Assembly (NCBI GenBank): GCA_031551885.1
Contig: JAVBMX010000024.1
Coordinates: 19,515-83,514, forward strand
DNA: 64,000 bases
DNA from: Frigididesulfovibrio sp031551885
Lineage (GTDB): Bacteria; Desulfobacterota; Desulfovibrionia; Desulfovibrionales; Desulfovibrionaceae
Direction of reading: 5' to 3'
Numbering within the stretch: the stretch's first letter is position 1; each line of letters starts with the position of its first letter. Under the pieces are notes generated by a model. That model ran no database searches. It saw only the letters and a list, made by a program, of their open reading frames with translations, and was not told the origin of the DNA. Below are positions 26,223-35,401 of the stretch, one piece after another. Made by a program: the position numbers and the translations under genes.

Positions 26223-28892
26223 ATGTACGAAGACGATCAGAAATTGGCCGATTTGTGCTCCAAGCTGTCGGGCGAAACCCAGGCCGCCGGGCGTTGGCTT
26301 GAAGACAACGCCGAGTTGGTGGGGCGCGAAATTGCCGCGCACCAGAAGGAACTTCGCCGGGCGAACCGCATCTTCAAGGGGTGCGGCCGCGCGGCCGCCC
26401 GCAAGATGTGCGCGGGGGTGTTCGGCCCCAGCCAGGCGGGCAAGTCCTACCTGGTTTCGACCCTGGCGGGCAACGCCGAGCGCAAGCTGTGGACCGACAT
26501 GGACGGCACGGCCTACGACTTCCTGACGGACATCAACCCGGCAGGGGGAAAAGAATCCACCGGCCTAGTCACCCGTTTCACCCTGACCCCGGGTCAGGCC
26601 CCGGCCGGGTTCCCGGTCATGATCCGCCTGCTCACGCCGACGGATGTGGTGAAAATTCTGACCAACACGTATTTCTCCGACGCCAAACACATGGAAGAGC
26701 CCGACCGCGAGGCGGCTCTGGCCGTGCTGGACAAGCTCCAGGCCCGCGCGGGCGGCGCCCCGACCGGCGGGATCAGCGAAGACGACGTGGAAGACCTGCA
26801 GGAATACATCCACAAGTACTTCAACGACAAACCCCGCGCCCAGCAGGTGCTCGGCAAGCCGTTCTGGGAACGGGTCGTGCCTTTGATTCCGCGCCTGTCC
26901 GACGACGACCGGGCCGAACTGTTCGGAATCATCTGGGACGGCATCGAAGAGTTCACCCACCTGTACCGGGAAATGGCCGGTCTGCTGCGCCGCATGGACT
27001 TTTCCGCCGAGGCCTTCTGCCCGGTGTCGTCGTTGGTACCCCGGGCTTCGAGCATCATCGACGTGGAAGCCCTGGCCGGGATATCCGACGGCTCCGGCGG
27101 CGACATCGACGTGCGCCTGCCGAGCGGCAAGACCTTGAGCGCGCCGAAAACTTACATGGCCGCCCTTACGGCCGAGTTGGTCATCGGTATGCGGGAGAAA
27201 CCCGCCGAGTTTTTCGAGCACACCGACTTGCTGGACTTCCCCGGCTACCGTTCGCGGGAAATTTTCCCCAACCTCGCGGAAAACGTTAAAGACCCCAAAA
27301 ACCTGGAGCTCTGCTTTCTGCGCGGCAAGGTGGAATACCTGTTCCAGCGCTATTGCGCCGAGCGCGAGCTGACCAGCCTGCTGCTCTGCATCGGACCCAG
27401 CGTGCTTGAGGTCAAAGGCCTTTCCGGCGCCGTGGACGACTGGGTGAAAAGCACCCACGGCGAAACGGCCCAGGCCCGCGCCGGAAAGGAGAACGCCCTG
27501 TTCTTCATCCTTTCCAAGAGCGACCTGGAGTTCGAAAACAAGGCCGGCGTCACGGATGTTTCCGACCGCTGGGATATCCGGATCGAGTCCTCGCTGATCA
27601 AGTCCTTTGCCCAGCACAGCAACTGGCCGGACAAATGGACCGACACCGGGGCCTTCAAGAACATCTTTTTGATGCGCAACACGACCATCAAGCTGGCCCT
27701 GTTCGACCACGACGCGTCCGGCAACGAAACAGCCCTGCGCCCCACGGAAGTCGACTACGTGAGCCAGTTTGAAAAAGCCTTTTTGCAAAGCACCCGGGTC
27801 GCCAACTACTGCGGCAACCCGAAAGACGTCTGGACCTCGTTCATCACCCCCAACGACGGCGGCATCTCGTACATCCGCCGCCGCCTGGACCCCATCTGCA
27901 AGCCGGAACTCAAGCGCGCCCAGATCCGCACCAGCCTGGACGAGACCGCCGTGCGCCTGGTCGCCCGCCTGCGTCCCCACTGGCGCACGGATGACACCGA
28001 GGAAGAGCGCAAGCAAAAGGAAATCCTGGCCAAAAACCTGGCCACCTGTCTGCTGACCATGGCCCAGAACCAGCGCTTCGGCCGGTTCATGCGCAGGCTG
28101 ATGATCCGGGACGAATCCATCTATGACCTGTACTTCCAGGTGCGCCACCGCATGCAGGAAGAAGCCTCGCAAAGCAACGGCCCGGTGGAAAGCACCGCTC
28201 TCGGGCCGCGCGTCTCTGCCGGAGACATGCTGAGTGATCTCTTCGGCGACGACACCCCGCCGCCCGCTCCCGAAGGCGCGGATGACGCGGCCCAGGCGGC
28301 GACGGCCTTGCCCGTGGATGAGGCCGAAGCCTTTGCCGGGCATATCGAGTCCGCCTGGAAAGACCAATTGCGCGAGTTGGCCGAAAACGCCGAACTGGGG
28401 GCCTGGCTCGGCATTCCGGCCAAGCAGGCGGCCGATCTGGTGGCCGAGTTGGGCAAAGGGTTCGCCCGTCTCGGCGTGCGCGGAGCCATTGCCGAAGACC
28501 TGCGCAAAGCCGCGCGGTACGCCGATACCGAAACCGAAGGCATCGTCCGCAAGCAGGCCGCCCTGGCCGCCGGCATCTGCAACACCTATATCGGCAAGCT
28601 GGGCCTGGACCCACGCGTGAAAAACGAAAAAGCCCGCACCATCACCGTGTTCGGCCGGGAACGCACCGTGTTCACCCCGCCGGCGTCGGTGTTGGATCTG
28701 CCGGCCATCGGCGAAGATCCCACCCCTTACGACCGCACCTTTTATACGGACTGGGCCGCGGCCCTGACCCACCTTATTTTGGAAAACGTGAATTTCTCCG
28801 GCGGGATGGATTTTGACCCCGTAGCCAACTCCAAACTGGCCGGCATCATTGAAACCTTCAGCATCAACGCCCCCGCGGGAGGCGCGCAGTGA
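26223..28892 (+). CDS. srfC: SrfC-like P-loop GTPase
   Basis: An 889-residue soluble protein that fits the SrfC virulence-factor family by size, motif and position after srfB. The P-loop GPSQAGKSYL lies near residue 66, and a G3-type DFPG lies near residue 338. Both are as in dynamin-like or large GTPases. The middle and C-terminus are helical, with an Ala/Pro/Asp-rich linker near residue 680. No membrane segment is obvious. The start MYEDDQKLADL follows AGGAGA. The stop overlaps the GTG start of the next gene (GTGA), so the two are coupled. A mechanochemical or scaffold role with the SrfB-like protein is inferred. Confidence 0.8.
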   Translation: MYEDDQKLADLCSKLSGETQAAGRWLEDNAELVGREIAAHQKELRRANRIFKGCGRAAARKMCAGVFGPSQAGKSYLVSTLAGNAERKLWTDMDGTAYDFLTDINPAGGKESTGLVTRFTLTPGQAPAGFPVMIRLLTPTDVVKILTNTYFSDAKHMEEPDREAALAVLDKLQARAGGAPTGGISEDDVEDLQEYIHKYFNDKPRAQQVLGKPFWERVVPLIPRLSDDDRAELFGIIWDGIEEFTHLYREMAGLLRRMDFSAEAFCPVSSLVPRASSIIDVEALAGISDGSGGDIDVRLPSGKTLSAPKTYMAALTAELVIGMREKPAEFFEHTDLLDFPGYRSREIFPNLAENVKDPKNLELCFLRGKVEYLFQRYCAERELTSLLLCIGPSVLEVKGLSGAVDDWVKSTHGETAQARAGKENALFFILSKSDLEFENKAGVTDVSDRWDIRIESSLIKSFAQHSNWPDKWTDTGAFKNIFLMRNTTIKLALFDHDASGNETALRPTEVDYVSQFEKAFLQSTRVANYCGNPKDVWTSFITPNDGGISYIRRRLDPICKPELKRAQIRTSLDETAVRLVARLRPHWRTDDTEEERKQKEILAKNLATCLLTMAQNQRFGRFMRRLMIRDESIYDLYFQVRHRMQEEASQSNGPVESTALGPRVSAGDMLSDLFGDDTPPPAPEGADDAAQAATALPVDEAEAFAGHIESAWKDQLRELAENAELGAWLGIPAKQAADLVAELGKGFARLGVRGAIAEDLRKAARYADTETEGIVRKQAALAAGICNTYIGKLGLDPRVKNEKARTITVFGRERTVFTPPASVLDLPAIGEDPTPYDRTFYTDWAAALTHLILENVNFSGGMDFDPVANSKLAGIIETFSINAPAGGAQ

Positions 28893-29926
28893 AAGCACAG
28901 TACATCGACAACCCCTCCAAAGGACCGGGCCACGGGATTCTGAAAATTTCCGAGCCGGGCGCCTTGGCCATGCAGGACAACCTGACCTTTTCCATCCGCC
29001 GGGCTTCGGACCAGCAATGCATCGGCGCGGCCGGCCGGCAGACGGCCGAGGTGCTGCTCTCGCCCGACGGGGTGGAACTGAACGACGGGGTCCTGGGCCT
29101 GCTCGTCGGACCCAATGTGGTCGACAGCCTCGACACCCAGGAAACCTACCGAATCACCCTGGTGGGGTCGGACGACTCCCGAGCGGCCTGCGGCTTGAGC
29201 GTTCCCCAGGTGACCTATTCGCCCCTGGCCGGGGGTGCGGGCGTAGGCGCGACCACCGCCGCGCCCAAGGCGGCCCCCACGCCGCCTCCTCCTCCCCCGC
29301 CTCCGCCGCCGCCACCGCCCGCCCCTGAACCGGCTCCCGAGCCGGCCAAGGATGCCATGTCCGATATGGACATTGAAATCGCGTCCGAGCCCGAGCCAAA
29401 GAAAAAAGGCGGGGCGGGAATTATCATCGCCGTCCTTGTTCTGCTGCTCCTCGCGGGCGGCGGTTTCGCGCTCTGGAAGTTCGTGCTCGACAAGCCCGAA
29501 GAAACCACTCCCCCGGCTGCCGGAAACGGGACCACCCCTGTGGCCGAGAAGGTGCCCGCCCTGTCGCAGGCCCGCACGCATCTGGCCGGACCGGCCGACC
29601 CGGCCAAGAGCGTGGAGCTGGCCAAGCTTCTGCGCTCCGAAAAAGACTCGGCCGACGCGGTCTTCCTGCTTATGGAAGACGCCGCCGGCAAAGGCAATGC
29701 CGAAGCCATGCTCGCCACCGGGGAATTCTATGACCCGGCCGCGACGATCGATGCCGGCTCCATCCAGAAAGATCCTCTCCAGGCCCTGGATTGGTATGCG
29801 AAAGCCAAAACGGCCGGCAGCGCCGAGGCCGACGCCAAGATCGCGGCCCTGAAGGCCTGGGCCGAGGCCGAAGCCCCCAAGGGCACGGCCGGCGCCAAAG
29901 AAGTGTTGGAAAAGATAAATAAATAG
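28889..29926 (+). CDS. single-pass membrane protein with Pro-rich linker and Sel1-like C-terminus
   Basis: A 345-residue protein starting at a GTG that overlaps the srfC-like stop. Residues 1-110 form a compact, beta-rich-looking cytoplasmic domain. A run of prolines (residues 132-144) and acidic residues follows, then one membrane segment near residues 175-195 (GGAGIIIAVLVLLLLAGGGF). The C-terminal 120 residues are helical, with AxxGNAEAMLATGEFY and DPLQALDWYAKAKTAG motifs of Sel1-type repeats, and should be periplasmic. The start codon choice is forced by the overlap. The topology is the same as that of the four upstream paralogs, suggesting a shared trans-envelope complex. Confidence 0.72.
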   Translation: MKAQYIDNPSKGPGHGILKISEPGALAMQDNLTFSIRRASDQQCIGAAGRQTAEVLLSPDGVELNDGVLGLLVGPNVVDSLDTQETYRITLVGSDDSRAACGLSVPQVTYSPLAGGAGVGATTAAPKAAPTPPPPPPPPPPPPPAPEPAPEPAKDAMSDMDIEIASEPEPKKKGGAGIIIAVLVLLLLAGGGFALWKFVLDKPEETTPPAAGNGTTPVAEKVPALSQARTHLAGPADPAKSVELAKLLRSEKDSADAVFLLMEDAAGKGNAEAMLATGEFYDPAATIDAGSIQKDPLQALDWYAKAKTAGSAEADAKIAALKAWAEAEAPKGTAGAKEVLEKINK

Positions 29927-29940
29927 GACGATATATTTGC

Positions 29941-29982
29941 CTCCGGCGGGCAGGGGAAATGACTTCCCCTGCACCCCTCATT
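29941..29982. repeat. GC-hairpin intergenic repeat
   Basis: One copy of the dispersed family: CCTCCGGCGGGCAGGGG, AAATGACTT-type loop, then CCCCTGCACCCCTCAT. It sits in the 120-base gap before the von Willebrand A gene. Confidence 0.65.
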
Positions 29983-30048
29983 CGAGGATCGCAACGATCG
30001 CGCAGATGAGAGGACGTCGACACACAAGGCGAAGAAGAGGAGATTCCT

Positions 30049-32049
30049 ATGTTGCATCGTTGTTCATTCATGCTTGCGGCTATTCTGCTCATCTGCGCCT
30101 CGACCGCGTTCGCGGCCGAACGCGCCCCTCTGCTACAGGAGGGGAAAAAGACCTTGTTCCAGCGGGTGGTCGTGCACCCCGGCGCGAGCCTTTTGGCCGA
30201 CGCCAAGGCCGACGCCTCCGTCAAAGAAAAAGACGTGAAGCCGTTCAGCGTGTTCTATGTTTACGGCCGTAAAGACGGTTTTGTGGAAGTCGGCCCTTCC
30301 TCCAACGAGGCGGCCGGCTGGATCAAGGCCGATCTGCTCACCGATTGGCCCCAAGCCCTGACCCTGCTCTTTACCGAGCGCAGCGGCCGCGAGCCGGTGC
30401 TCTTTTTCAAAGACGAAAAAAGCCTTGTGGATGTCGGCCAAAGCGACAACCTCAAAGCCAAGCTGGACGGCCTGACCGCCCAGTTGAAAGACGTGAAGGC
30501 CGGCAAAGACATCCCGAACTTCCCCCTGCTTGCCGCTGAACCCGCCGACACCGAAGGCGCGGTCTCGCGTTCGCGCTTCTACCTCATGCCCATCCGCAGC
30601 ATGTCCGACCCCTTTGAGGGCGTGAAATTCCTGCGCGTGGCCTCCATCGACCCCGGTTCCGGCGCGGCCGCGAAAAGCGGCGCGGGCGGCTCCGGCGACG
30701 GGAGCGGCGACGCCGACAAAGACGGCAAGCCCCAGACCATGCGCACCGGCATCGTGTTCGTCATCGACACGACCATTTCCATGAAGCCCTACATCGACGA
30801 AAGCCTCAAGGTCATTCGAGCCGCCTTTGACAACATCGAAGAGCAAAAACTCGGCGACAGCGTGGGCTTCGCCGTGGTGGCATTCCGCAGCAGCACGGCC
30901 AAAAACGCCGAAGTGGAATACGTCACCAAAGTCGTCAGCGATTTCAAAACCCTGAAAGATCGCGCCCAGCTTGAAAGCGCCCTGGCAGCCGTGCAGGAGG
31001 CCAAAGCCTCCACCCACTCCTTTGACGAAGACTCCCTGGCCGGGGTCAAAGCCGCCGTCGACGGCGTGTCCTGGAACGACTACCAGTCTCGGGTCATGGT
31101 CCTGATCACCGACGCAGGCCCCCTGCCGACCACGGATCCCCTGGCCTCCGTACGCATGGGTCCGGCCGAAATGCTCGACTACGCCAAAACCAAGAACATC
31201 TGGGTCACCGTGGCCCACGTGCGCTCCCCTTCCGGGGCCAAAAACCACGCCTACGCGGAAAAAGCCTACCGCGAGCTGACCCGCACCTCGAGCGGCTCGT
31301 CTTCCTACATTCCCATCCCGGCCCCCACGCCGGAACAAGGCGCCAAATCGTTCTCTTCCGTGGCCAAAACCCTGGCCCAAAGCCTGACCAAAATCGTCAA
31401 AACCACGGCCGAACGCAAGTTGCCGGCCAAGCCCAAAGAAGTCGCCAAGGCCCCCACGCCGGAGCAGGAAGCCGAACGCATCGGCGACAGCATCGGTTAC
31501 GCCGTGCAGCTTGAGTTTCTCGGCAAGCAGAAGGGCCTGCGCGCGCCTTCCGTGGTTGAAGCCTGGATCTCCGATATGGATCTGGCGGCTCTGGCAAGCG
31601 GTAAAAACGTCATGACCGTCGAGCCGGCCGTGCTTCTGACCAAGAACCAACTGAGCGACCTGCAAAAGCAGCTTCAGGTCATCATCGACCAAGCCGAGCG
31701 CACCAAAAAGACCGACTCGAAAGACTTCTTCGCGGGCATTCTCTCGGCCTCGGCCCAGATGGCCCGCGACCCGGCCGCGTTCTCGGCCAAGCCGGGCAAA
31801 AACCTGCGCGAAATGGGCGTGCTCGGCGAGTTCCTCGACGATCTGCCCTACAAAAGCGACATCATGCTCCTGACCGAAGAGGACTGGTACCGCATGAGCG
31901 TGGGTGAGCAAACCGCCTTCGTCAACCGCCTGAAATCGCGCATCGCCCGGTACGAAGAATACGACAAAGACCGCTCCAACTGGGAAAGCTTCGGCGCCAA
32001 GAACACCGGCGACTGGGTATACCGCGTGCCTCTGAGCATGCTGCCATAA
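30049..32049 (+). CDS. exported SH3-like plus von Willebrand A domain protein
   Basis: A 666-residue protein with a signal peptide (LAAILLICASTAFA, cleavage near residue 23). Residues 30-100 look like a bacterial SH3-type domain (VKPFSVFYVYGRKDGFVEVG). A von Willebrand A domain starts near residue 230. Its metal-ion site reads DTTIS near residue 241 rather than the usual DxSxS, threonine being an acceptable substitute, and LITDAGPL follows near residue 355. The C-terminal 200 residues are helical and uncharacterised. It ends the plus-strand array and, being periplasmic, could bind the external domains of the membrane paralogs. No serine-protease or channel motif is seen. Confidence 0.78.
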   Translation: MLHRCSFMLAAILLICASTAFAAERAPLLQEGKKTLFQRVVVHPGASLLADAKADASVKEKDVKPFSVFYVYGRKDGFVEVGPSSNEAAGWIKADLLTDWPQALTLLFTERSGREPVLFFKDEKSLVDVGQSDNLKAKLDGLTAQLKDVKAGKDIPNFPLLAAEPADTEGAVSRSRFYLMPIRSMSDPFEGVKFLRVASIDPGSGAAAKSGAGGSGDGSGDADKDGKPQTMRTGIVFVIDTTISMKPYIDESLKVIRAAFDNIEEQKLGDSVGFAVVAFRSSTAKNAEVEYVTKVVSDFKTLKDRAQLESALAAVQEAKASTHSFDEDSLAGVKAAVDGVSWNDYQSRVMVLITDAGPLPTTDPLASVRMGPAEMLDYAKTKNIWVTVAHVRSPSGAKNHAYAEKAYRELTRTSSGSSSYIPIPAPTPEQGAKSFSSVAKTLAQSLTKIVKTTAERKLPAKPKEVAKAPTPEQEAERIGDSIGYAVQLEFLGKQKGLRAPSVVEAWISDMDLAALASGKNVMTVEPAVLLTKNQLSDLQKQLQVIIDQAERTKKTDSKDFFAGILSASAQMARDPAAFSAKPGKNLREMGVLGEFLDDLPYKSDIMLLTEEDWYRMSVGEQTAFVNRLKSRIARYEEYDKDRSNWESFGAKNTGDWVYRVPLSMLP

Positions 32050-32055
32050 CCTCTG

Positions 32056-32204
32056 AGGGGGCGCTGCCCCCTCAAACTCCCCGGCAGGGGAGTGACTCCC
32101 CTGCACCCCCGTTTACAACAATCCGCGCTTTGCGCGGACTGCTGTAAATCGAGGGGGTCCGGGGGAAATCATTTCCCCCGGAGGGGTTTGGGGCGAAGCC
32201 CCAA
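32056..32204. repeat. composite GC-hairpin repeat between the srf-like array and hypD
   Basis: Two G/C-tract hairpins flank a central palindrome (about 32112-32148, arms TTTACA...GCGC with a TTT loop). It may end transcription of the array; no T-run is present. Confidence 0.65.
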
Positions 32205-32221
32205 TAAAGGTTGTTCCTACC

Positions 32222-33328
32222 ATGTCTCTCCCTACTTCTTCCTTCTCCGATCCCGCTCTCTGCCGGGGGCTGCTGGCCGAGCTTGAGCGCGAGCTCGACG
32301 GCCCGCTCCGTTTTATGGAGGTCTGCGGCACGCACACCGTGGCGATTTTCCGCAGCGGGTTGCGCTCGTTGTTGCCCAAAGAGATTGCCCACCTGTCCGG
32401 CCCCGGCTGCCCGGTCTGCGTGACCCACGACCGCGAGGTCGCGGCGTTTCTGGAAGCGGCCAAAAAAGACAAGGTGACCATCGCCACCTTCGGGGACCTG
32501 ATGCGCGTCCCCGGCCCCGGCGGTATGAACCTGAAAGAAGCCAAAGCCTTGGGCGCGGACGTGGAGGTGGTCTACTCCCCCTTGGACGCCCTGACCCTGG
32601 CCACATCCCGCCCCGAGCGCGAAGTGGTGTTCCTGTCGGTGGGGTTTGAAACCACGGCCCCGACCACGGCCGCCACGGTGCTCAAGGCCGAAGCCGAAGG
32701 TATCCGCAATTTTTCCCTGCTCTGCTTCCACAAGCTGGTGCCTCCGGCTCTGGAGGCCCTGCTTGCCGGTTCCAAGCCCGACGAGCCGGGCATCGACGCC
32801 TTCCTGCTCCCGGGGCATGTGTCCACGATTTTGGGGCTGGAGCCGTATAAATTTGTGGCCGAACGCTTCGGCAGGCCCTGCGTGGTCGGCGGGTTTGACC
32901 CGGCCGACATCCTGCAAAGCCTGCTGCTCATGGTGCGGATGCGCAAGGAAGGCCGGGCCGAGGTGCTCAACCAATACAGCCGGGCCGTTGCCGATGCCGG
33001 CAATCCCAAAGCCCGGGAAATTCTGTTCCGCGTGTTTAAGCCGGCCGACGCCCTGTGGCGCGGCATCGGCCTTATTCCACAATCGGGCCTGCACATGCGG
33101 CCGGAGTACCGCGCCTTCGACGCCTTCGCCAAGCTCGGCCTGGAGCTGCCCGACGTGCCGGAGATCAAAGGCTGCAAATGTGGCGACATCCTCAAGGGGC
33201 TCAAGTCTCCGGACACCTGCCCCCTGTTCGGCAAAGCCTGCACCCCTGCCAAGCCCGTGGGGCCGTGCATGGTTTCCACCGAAGGCAGTTGCGCGGCCTA
33301 CTACAAATATCAGGGAGAAGGGGTATGA
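32222..33328 (+). CDS. hypD: hydrogenase maturation factor
   Basis: A 368-residue Fe-S scaffold protein that, with HypC, assembles the Fe(CN)2CO unit of [NiFe]-hydrogenase. Diagnostic motifs are EVCGTHT near residue 36 and GPGCPVCVTH near residue 60, together with the C-terminal cysteine cluster from GCKCGDIL to CPLFGKACTP. Length is normal. The stop overlaps the hypE start. hypA, hypB, hypC and hypF are not in this window. Confidence 0.96.
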   Translation: MSLPTSSFSDPALCRGLLAELERELDGPLRFMEVCGTHTVAIFRSGLRSLLPKEIAHLSGPGCPVCVTHDREVAAFLEAAKKDKVTIATFGDLMRVPGPGGMNLKEAKALGADVEVVYSPLDALTLATSRPEREVVFLSVGFETTAPTTAATVLKAEAEGIRNFSLLCFHKLVPPALEALLAGSKPDEPGIDAFLLPGHVSTILGLEPYKFVAERFGRPCVVGGFDPADILQSLLLMVRMRKEGRAEVLNQYSRAVADAGNPKAREILFRVFKPADALWRGIGLIPQSGLHMRPEYRAFDAFAKLGLELPDVPEIKGCKCGDILKGLKSPDTCPLFGKACTPAKPVGPCMVSTEGSCAAYYKYQGEGV

Positions 33329-34335
33329 GCGAGGTCATTCTGCTGGATGCGGGCAGCGGCGGCAAGGCCGCCCACCGGCTGATCGCCGAAGTCTTTGTCC
33401 GGCACTTCGACAACCCCATCCTGGCCACCCTGGACGACGCCGCCCGGCTGGAAATCTCCGGTCCCCTGGCCTTCAGCACAGACGGCTACACCGTGGACCC
33501 CCTGGAGTTCCCCGGCGGCGACATCGGGTCCCTGGCCGTGCACGGCACGGTCAACGACGTGGCCATGCTCGGGGCCAGGCCGAAATACCTGAGTTGCGCC
33601 TTCATCATTGAGGAAGGCCTGCCCTTGGCCCTTTTGGAACGCATCACGGCCTCCATGGGGCGGGCGGCCAAAGAAGCGGGCGTGTGCATCGTCACCGGCG
33701 ACACCAAGGTCGTGCCCAAAGGCGCGGCGGACAAAATCTTCATCACCACCTCCGGCATCGGGGAAATCATCGCCCCCCCCGCGCCTTCGGGCAGCCGGGC
33801 AGAAGCCGGTGACGCGGTGCTCGTGTCCGGCAGCATGGGCGACCACGGCCTGACCGTGTTGTCGCAACGTGAAGGCCTGTCGCTCTCGGCCGACGTCCGT
33901 AGCGATTCCGCTTCACTCAACCATATGGTCGAGGCGTTGATCGCCGAAGTGGGCGACATCCATGTGCTGCGGGATCCCACACGCGGCGGTCTGGCCACCA
34001 CCCTGAACGAAATCGCCGGGCAATCCAACCTCGACTGCCTAGTGCGCGAGGCCGACATTCCGGTGCGGCCCGGCGTACGCGCGGGCTGCGATGTGCTGGG
34101 TCTGGACCCGCTTTACCTCGCCAACGAGGGCAAGCTGATCTGCATTCTGCCCGAAGCCAAGGCCGAAGCGGCCCTGGCCGTCATGCGCCGCTTCCTCCAA
34201 GGCACGGAAGCCGTATGTATCGGCGGCATGGCCGCGCCTTCGGGCAAGGCTGGCCGGGTGCTGTTGGAAACCGGACTGGGCGGCCGACGGCTTCTCGGCA
34301 TGCTTGAAGGCGAGCAGTTGCCAAGGATTTGTTAA
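33325..34335 (+). CDS. hypE: hydrogenase maturation factor, carbamoyl dehydratase
   Basis: Dehydrates the thiocarbamoyl group on its own C-terminal cysteine to thiocyanate, giving the cyanide ligands of [NiFe]-hydrogenase. The 336-residue protein ends in the required PRIC tail. The N-terminal DAGSGGKAAHRLI and central TGDTKVVPKG motifs of the PurM/HypE fold are present. The ATG overlaps the hypD stop (ATGA). Confidence 0.96.
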   Translation: MSEVILLDAGSGGKAAHRLIAEVFVRHFDNPILATLDDAARLEISGPLAFSTDGYTVDPLEFPGGDIGSLAVHGTVNDVAMLGARPKYLSCAFIIEEGLPLALLERITASMGRAAKEAGVCIVTGDTKVVPKGAADKIFITTSGIGEIIAPPAPSGSRAEAGDAVLVSGSMGDHGLTVLSQREGLSLSADVRSDSASLNHMVEALIAEVGDIHVLRDPTRGGLATTLNEIAGQSNLDCLVREADIPVRPGVRAGCDVLGLDPLYLANEGKLICILPEAKAEAALAVMRRFLQGTEAVCIGGMAAPSGKAGRVLLETGLGGRRLLGMLEGEQLPRIC

Positions 34336-34666
34336 GAAGTTTGAAGAGTTTTTTGGGGTAAATTTGCCTCCGGCGGGCGGGGGAAATGATTTCCCCCGCG
34401 CCCCCTCATTTGCCATAGCGAAACTTTAATTTTTGCGCCCCCATTTCACAGGTCATCAACACGGAGCACAATCATATTACGGCGAACCGGAATACTCCCA
34501 AAAACTCCGAAACCCTGCCCGCGTCAATCCGGACGTTTGATTCGCGTCCCTCCTCCCGTCATCTCAATATTGCGGCAACTATCGACTTGCCGGAAGCGGC
34601 CCGGTTGGGGTACGAAAGGCTATCCGACGACTCCCCGGCCCCGGCCGGAACCCCATAAGGACCGCC
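34336..34666. other. gap after hypE with one GC-hairpin repeat
   Basis: No gene. A dispersed GC-hairpin copy lies at 34365-34410 (CCTCCGGCGGGCGGGGG, AAATGATTT, C-tract, CCCCTCAT). The rest, up to the HD gene, is unremarkable. Confidence 0.55.
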
Positions 34667-35401
34667 ATGAGCCACGTCTCGTTACCGCCACCCCTCATTC
34701 CCATGCCCTTCCCCCGCATGACCCCCTTTATTCCGGCGGAAGCGGGCGTTCCGGATCTCCCCCAGCCGAGCGGCTCGCCTCTCCCATTGTTTTTGGCGGC
34801 CAAGCAGAACCCCGGAACCACGTTCATCCCTCGGGCCGAAGACTGCCGCGCCCTCTGGGACCGCTACGGCATGCCGCCGCACATCCGCGCCCACTGCGAA
34901 CTGGTGGCCGATATGGCCTTGGCTTTGGCCCTCAAGGCTTCCTCCCTGGGCATGCGGGTCATTCCCGAAGTGGTTTACGCGGCCGGGCTGCTGCATGATC
35001 TGGGCAAAATGCACAGCATCACGCACGGCGGCGATCACGGACAAATCGGCGCATCTTGGGTCATGCGCGAAACCCGCAACGGGATCATTGCGCAGGCGGT
35101 ACTCTTCCATGTACATTGGCCGTGGGAAGGCAGGCTCCAGGAATGCGTGGAGAATGACGACCACTTTACGGCCATGGCCGTCCTTTACTCCGACAAGCGG
35201 GTGAAGCACGACGGCTGGGCCGACCTCGACGACCGCTACGCGGATCTTACGGTTCGCTACGGCGTCACGGACCATGCCCGCCGGCGAATCGAGGAGTCGC
35301 GCCTGCAGGGCAAAAGCGTGGAGGCGGCCCTGTCGCGCCGTCTGGGAGTACCGATTCATGAATATACTGCTCATCGCGGGAGGCTGGTCAAGCGAACGTG
35401 A
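34667..35401 (+). CDS. HD-domain phosphohydrolase
   Basis: A 244-residue cytoplasmic protein with an HD metal-dependent phosphohydrolase core: first histidine in AHCELVADMA near residue 78, the HD pair in LLHDLGKM near residue 112, and further His/Asp in THGGDHGQIGA near residue 121. The N-terminal 50 residues are Pro-rich and may not be coding; an internal start after them is possible. Its 3' end overlaps the ddl start by 44 bases. The substrate is unknown; nucleotide or tRNA substrates occur in this superfamily. Confidence 0.8.
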   Translation: MSHVSLPPPLIPMPFPRMTPFIPAEAGVPDLPQPSGSPLPLFLAAKQNPGTTFIPRAEDCRALWDRYGMPPHIRAHCELVADMALALALKASSLGMRVIPEVVYAAGLLHDLGKMHSITHGGDHGQIGASWVMRETRNGIIAQAVLFHVHWPWEGRLQECVENDDHFTAMAVLYSDKRVKHDGWADLDDRYADLTVRYGVTDHARRRIEESRLQGKSVEAALSRRLGVPIHEYTAHRGRLVKRT

